Part shown: positions 6,244-8,518 of the stretch, piece by piece | Position numbering within the stretch: position 1 is the first letter of the stretch | Layout of the letters: the number at the start of each line of letters is the position of its first letter | Assembly (NCBI GenBank): GCA_031287505.1 | Contig: JAITSW010000222.1 | Location: 1-8,518, forward strand | Direction of reading: 5' to 3' | Source of the DNA: Propionibacteriaceae bacterium | GTDB taxonomy: Bacteria; Actinomycetota; Actinomycetes; Propionibacteriales; Propionibacteriaceae | DNA: 8,518 nucleotides | The notes under the pieces: model-generated | The model's database searches: none | What the model saw: the letters and a program-made list of their open reading frames with translations, nothing else | What the model was told of the DNA's origin: nothing | Program-made: the position numbers and the translations under genes

Positions 6244-6753
6244 TCAAATATCTAGCACTGAGTCGTCAGGATTGTCAGAGCCAAAGAGCAGCTCCGTCAT
6301 CATGACGTGGGCATCCTCAACGTTTGGAATGTCGCTGAGCACGACGGGTGCCTCCGCGGCCGTGGTCAACACCAGTGTTCCACACCCCAAGATGCGGTCG
6401 AGCAGATCCCGCTCATAGGCGACATTGTTGATCCGGCTCAGCGGCAAATCGTGACCGCGCTTGGTCAAGATGCCGGAACGCGTGATGATCCGGCGGTCGG
6501 TGAAGGTGTAAGTGGTGGTGAGCCAGCGCAAAAACGGCAGCAGCACCCATGCTGCGAACACCAGCAAAGCCACGGCAGTTTCGATATAGGTGGCGGTCGG
6601 ACGCCACTCCGCCGGCGTCAAGGCGATAACAAACCCCAATGCCGTGGAGGTAAGCAACAACACCGCAACCGGAAGAAACAACGCCTTGGCATGTGTGTGC
6701 AGATGCAATAACTCTTGCTCTGCGTCACCTAACAACTTCTTCGGCAAACCCAT
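6244..6753 (-). CDS. Membrane protein with bacterial PH domain (bPH2)
   Basis: A 169-residue protein with two hydrophobic segments (about 24-45 and 55-77) followed by a bacterial pleckstrin-homology-like domain (about 78-155, PF03703). The domain shows the typical TYTFTDRRIITRSGILTK (81-98) and DLPLSRINNV (102-111). A conserved MG(L/Y)P start and a His-rich LHLHTHAK (16-23) match actinobacterial relatives such as Rv3278c, supporting ATG 6753. The biochemical role of the family is not established. It is upstream of gtrA in a probable operon, the same pairing as Rv3278c/Rv3277. No Shine-Dalgarno lies directly before the ATG; the nearest G-rich one (6775-6781) is better placed for an out-of-frame ATG at 6770. 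Confidence 0.9.
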   Translation of the reverse strand: MGLPKKLLGDAEQELLHLHTHAKALFLPVAVLLLTSTALGFVIALTPAEWRPTATYIETAVALLVFAAWVLLPFLRWLTTTYTFTDRRIITRSGILTKRGHDLPLSRINNVAYERDLLDRILGCGTLVLTTAAEAPVVLSDIPNVEDAHVMMTELLFGSDNPDDSVLDI

Positions 6754-6770
6754 AGGCTCAATGCTTCCAT
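6729..6770 (-). other. Possible overlapping upstream ORF (13 codons)
   Basis: ATG at 6770 has GGGGGGA 4 nt upstream and encodes MEALSLWVCRRSC before a TAG at 6729-6731. It overlaps the first codons of the bPH2 gene in another frame. It may feed ribosomes to the bPH2 start or limit them; it may equally be chance. Confidence 0.2.
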
Positions 6771-6780
6771 GAAATCCCCC

Positions 6781-6795
6781 CGGCGCGAAACGCCG
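6781..6795 (-). promoter_or_regulatory. Hairpin in the leader of the bPH2 gene
   Basis: CGGCG-tttcg-CGCCG on the minus strand is a 5-bp G+C stem ending right where the G-run at 6775-6781 begins. It sits 28 nt before the bPH2 ATG and could affect initiation or, less likely, end the tig transcript. No U-tract follows. Confidence 0.3.
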
Positions 6796-6839
6796 ACTAT
6801 TCCACGCCCTCCAAACGCATCAGGGGGGGCGATCCGTTG

Positions 6840-6876
6840 GGGATCACCGCGCCTGGCATCAACCGTCCGGAAGCCT
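6840..6876. repeat. Direct repeat, distal copy (70-nt period)
   Basis: Aligns without gaps to 6910-6946 with 31 of 37 identical positions by hand count, including the shared GGGATCACCG and CAACCGTC blocks. It is non-coding, in the tig-bPH2 spacer. The match resumes at 6874-6882 (CCTTCGTCC), a 9-nt block also found in the tig coding tail at 6962-6970 after an 18-nt gap. Confidence 0.75.
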
Positions 6877-6896
6877 TCGTCCATTTAATGGCGAAG
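6875..6896 (-). terminator. Hairpin downstream of tig (distal)
   Basis: On the minus strand CTTCG-CCAT-taa-ATGG-(A)-CGAAG forms a 9-bp stem with one bulged base and a 3-nt loop, about 55 nt after the tig stop. No U-tract follows. It may end tig transcription or stabilise the 3' end. Confidence 0.35.
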
Positions 6897-6907
6897 CCTT
6901 GGGGAAG

Positions 6908-6925
6908 CAGGGATCACCGACCCTG
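6908..6925 (-). terminator. Hairpin downstream of tig (proximal)
   Basis: On the minus strand CAGGGTC-ggt-GA(T)CCCTG gives a 7-bp stem with one bulge, 26 nt after the tig stop, inside the proximal repeat copy. The distal copy carries changes that break this stem, so the hairpin is not a conserved part of the repeat. No U-tract follows. Confidence 0.35.
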
Positions 6926-6946
6926 GCACCAACCGTCTGAAAGGCT
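6910..6946. repeat. Direct repeat, proximal copy (70-nt period)
   Basis: Partner of 6840-6876. It begins 5 nt after the tig stop codon on the minus strand. The mismatches are six single-base changes with no gaps, as expected of an old tandem duplication. Confidence 0.75.
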
Positions 6947-6951
6947 GAATA

Positions 6952-8316
6952 CTAGGCTTCCCCTTCGTCCTCGTCGATATCCTCCTCAGGCACCGGAATA
7001 GCTATGTCGACGATGTTGCCGTTTTCGTCCTTCACCGTTGCGGCGGCGATTACCGTTTCCAAAGCTTTGTTGCGGCGAATCTGGCTGACCCACTCGTTGA
7101 AGTGGTTGTGCTCGACCATGTGCTGCGCCTCTTGCTCAGGGGTGCTGCCGTTCTCCATAGCCCGGCTTACCAGCATGCGGCCAAGGTCGTTCTCGGAGAT
7201 CTCGACACTGCCCTCCTCGACGATCTTGTCGAGGATGAGCTGGGCCTTGAGGGACTTGCGGGCACTCTCTTCTAATTGCGCCCAGAATTCTTCCTCGCTT
7301 TGCGCCTGGGTGTATTCCCCAGCCCGCTCTAAGTAAGTGGCCAACGTTAGCCCAGCCTGCTTAAGCTGGTTGTTAATGCCCGCTTTCCGATCGGCTATTT
7401 CGTTCTCGGCAGTGCGCTCGGGAAGCTCGAACTGAGTCTTGGCCACCAGCTGGTCAATGACGCGATCGCGCCCTTGCGACATTTGCTCGATGCGGGCCGC
7501 CTCCACGATCTTGGTTTGCAGGTCTTCGCGCATCTGGGCGACGGTGTCGAACTCGGAAACCAATGAGGCAAATTCGTCGTCAACCTCGGGCAAGGTACGT
7601 TCGCTCACCTTATTGACCGTGACGGTGATGTCAGCTTCCTCCCCCTCATGCGAACCGCCCACTAGGGAAGCTTTGAACTCTTTGCTCTGACCGGCACCCA
7701 ACCCGACGACGGCGTCACTGAGCCCTTCGAGCATGTCTTGGTTGCCAACGACGTAGATGACATCCTCAGACGTGCCATCTTCGATGACCTCGCCGTTTTG
7801 GCGAGCCTGCAAAGAAATATTGGCCAAGTCGCCCACGGCGGCTGCCCGCTCAACTTCAACGCTGGTGGCAAAGCGCTCGCGCAAAAGCTCGAGACGGCTT
7901 TCCAACTCGGCCTGCGTGTCGGGTAGCGCATCGACGGTGACCTCCAGCGCGGAGAAATCTGGAAGATCGAAATCGGGGCGAACATCTACCTCGGCCGTGA
8001 ATTCGACCAAATCGTTATCCTCGAGTTTGGTGATTTCGATATCCGGCTGATCCAGCGGCGTGATCTCGGTTTCCGCGATAGCCTGGGCATATGCCGGGCT
8101 CAACGCGGCGTTGATCGCCTCCTGCAACACATAGCCGCGTCCGACGCGCTGATCGATAATTGCCGGCGGCACCTTGCCCTTGCGGAATCCGGGAACACTC
8201 ACCTGGGCGGCGATGTCCTGGTAAGCCTTATTAAGGTGGGGGCGAAGATCAGCGAATGGGATTTCAATGGTGAGCTTAACCCTGGACGGGCTCAGCTGCT
8301 CAAGCGTGGCAGGCAC
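6952..8316 (-). CDS. tig: Trigger factor, ribosome-associated chaperone
   Basis: A 454-residue protein that binds the ribosome exit tunnel near L23 and shields new chains. The N-terminal ribosome-binding domain (about 1-115) has the signature GFRKGKVP (43-50). A FKBP-type peptidyl-prolyl isomerase domain follows (about 155-245, with VGDLANISLQ at its start), then the helical C-terminal chaperone arms (about 250-430). The tail EEDIDEDEGEA (444-454) is acidic, as in other actinobacterial trigger factors. Length is normal. The start is GTG at 8316, supported by AGGAG at 8323-8327 with a 6-nt gap. A hairpin lies just before that site. Downstream is the bPH2 gene, not clpP, which commonly follows tig. 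The next gene upstream is outside or only partly in the window. Confidence 0.97.
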   Translation of the reverse strand: MPATLEQLSPSRVKLTIEIPFADLRPHLNKAYQDIAAQVSVPGFRKGKVPPAIIDQRVGRGYVLQEAINAALSPAYAQAIAETEITPLDQPDIEITKLEDNDLVEFTAEVDVRPDFDLPDFSALEVTVDALPDTQAELESRLELLRERFATSVEVERAAAVGDLANISLQARQNGEVIEDGTSEDVIYVVGNQDMLEGLSDAVVGLGAGQSKEFKASLVGGSHEGEEADITVTVNKVSERTLPEVDDEFASLVSEFDTVAQMREDLQTKIVEAARIEQMSQGRDRVIDQLVAKTQFELPERTAENEIADRKAGINNQLKQAGLTLATYLERAGEYTQAQSEEEFWAQLEESARKSLKAQLILDKIVEEGSVEISENDLGRMLVSRAMENGSTPEQEAQHMVEHNHFNEWVSQIRRNKALETVIAAATVKDENGNIVDIAIPVPEEDIDEDEGEA

Positions 8317-8322
8317 TATTCA

Positions 8323-8327
8323 CTCCT
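8323..8327 (-). promoter_or_regulatory. Shine-Dalgarno of tig, deciding the GTG start
   Basis: AGGAG on the minus strand, 6 nt before GTG 8316. No ATG is near, and the conserved N-terminal sequence begins at this GTG. Confidence 0.85.
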
Positions 8328-8331
8328 GGAA

Positions 8332-8356
8332 GGTAGACAGACCTGGAAAGTCTACC
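8332..8356 (-). promoter_or_regulatory. Hairpin in the tig leader
   Basis: GGTAGAC and GTCTACC are exact 7-bp inverted copies with an 11-nt loop, ending 4 nt before the Shine-Dalgarno. The loop contains TTCCAGG, which is repeated at 8325-8331 across the ribosome site. The structure could tune translation initiation; no known riboswitch or leader is recognised. Confidence 0.35.
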
Positions 8357-8404
8357 CAGTTGTAGGCTTTGGGGCACATTTCCGACTTGACCCGGTTAGA
8401 ACTA

Positions 8405-8503
8405 TCAGCGAAAAGCAAATTGTTTTGTATTGCCGTAAAGAGTCCTGGCAGCTGTGGCGTCTTGCCATCGAACGACGACCTCGCCGCCAAACTGGCCGAA
8501 CAT
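8405..8503 (-). CDS. Short or partial reading frame upstream of tig, unidentified
   Basis: An ATG at 8503 preceded by GAGGGGAG opens 32 codons (MFGQFGGEVVVRWQDATAAR at the start, ending FAFR) to a TGA at 8405. The frame stays open upstream to the window edge, so this may be the tail of a longer gene. No family is recognised and codon use is not decisive. The opposite strand is also open across this stretch, so this is weak. Confidence 0.25.
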   Translation of the reverse strand: MFGQFGGEVVVRWQDATAARTLYGNTKQFAFR

Positions 8504-8518
8504 CAAATTCTCCCCTCG

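Noticed and set aside
8362..8518. Plus-strand gene diverging from tig
   Set aside because: The frame is open to the edge but has no ATG or GTG, only TTG codons without a ribosome site, and overlaps the minus-strand frame; kept only as an open question.

Overview
The window looks like ordinary chromosome of an actinobacterium (Actinomycetota). The clearest sign is a WhiB2/WhmD-type iron-sulfur regulator, a family confined to that phylum and its phages. It lies beside a mannose-1-phosphate guanylyltransferase, a LytR-CpsA-Psr (LCP) ligase, purE, a GtrA protein and a membrane PH-domain protein. As I recall it, the same gene types fall in one stretch of the Mycobacterium tuberculosis chromosome (whiB2 to Rv3278c), although strands and intervening genes differ. 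By eye the G+C content is moderately high, roughly the mid to upper 50s percent. With the gene content this would suit a member of the Actinomycetaceae or a relative, but that placement is inference.

Layout, left to right: (1) 1-250, minus strand: N-terminal part of a probable family 2 glycosyltransferase cut by the window edge. (2) 304-561, minus: whiB2, with a strict 18-bp palindrome just upstream at its likely transcription start. (3) 744-1823, minus: manC, divergent from (4) 1904-2758, plus: a Tat-type lipoprotein of the class A beta-lactamase fold. (5) 2853-4322, minus: LCP-family cell-wall ligase, convergent with gene 4 and separated from it by tandem hairpins. (6) 4384-4884, minus: purE, divergent from (7) 5005-5721, plus: a peptidase S51 (dipeptidase E-like) gene. 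(8) 5835-6230 and 6244-6753, minus: gtrA and a bPH2 membrane protein, 13 nt apart and very likely one operon. (9) 6754-6951: a spacer with an imperfect direct repeat of 70-nt period and several small hairpins. (10) 6952-8316, minus: tig (trigger factor), with a GTG start and a hairpin next to its Shine-Dalgarno site. (11) 8317-8518: tig leader plus a possible short or partial reading frame of unknown meaning.

Most genes serve the cell envelope. ManC makes GDP-mannose. The partial glycosyltransferase, GtrA and LCP proteins fit assembly, lipid-linked precursor handling and wall attachment of a surface glycopolymer. The lipoprotein has a penicillin-recognising fold. WhiB2 links to cell division control. 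purE, pepE-like and tig are housekeeping genes. No mobile element, CRISPR array, rRNA or tRNA was seen, and no clearly new multi-gene system. The observations most worth a second look are the palindrome before whiB2, the repeat at the 3' end of tig that appears to copy part of the tig tail, and the absence of purK next to purE.
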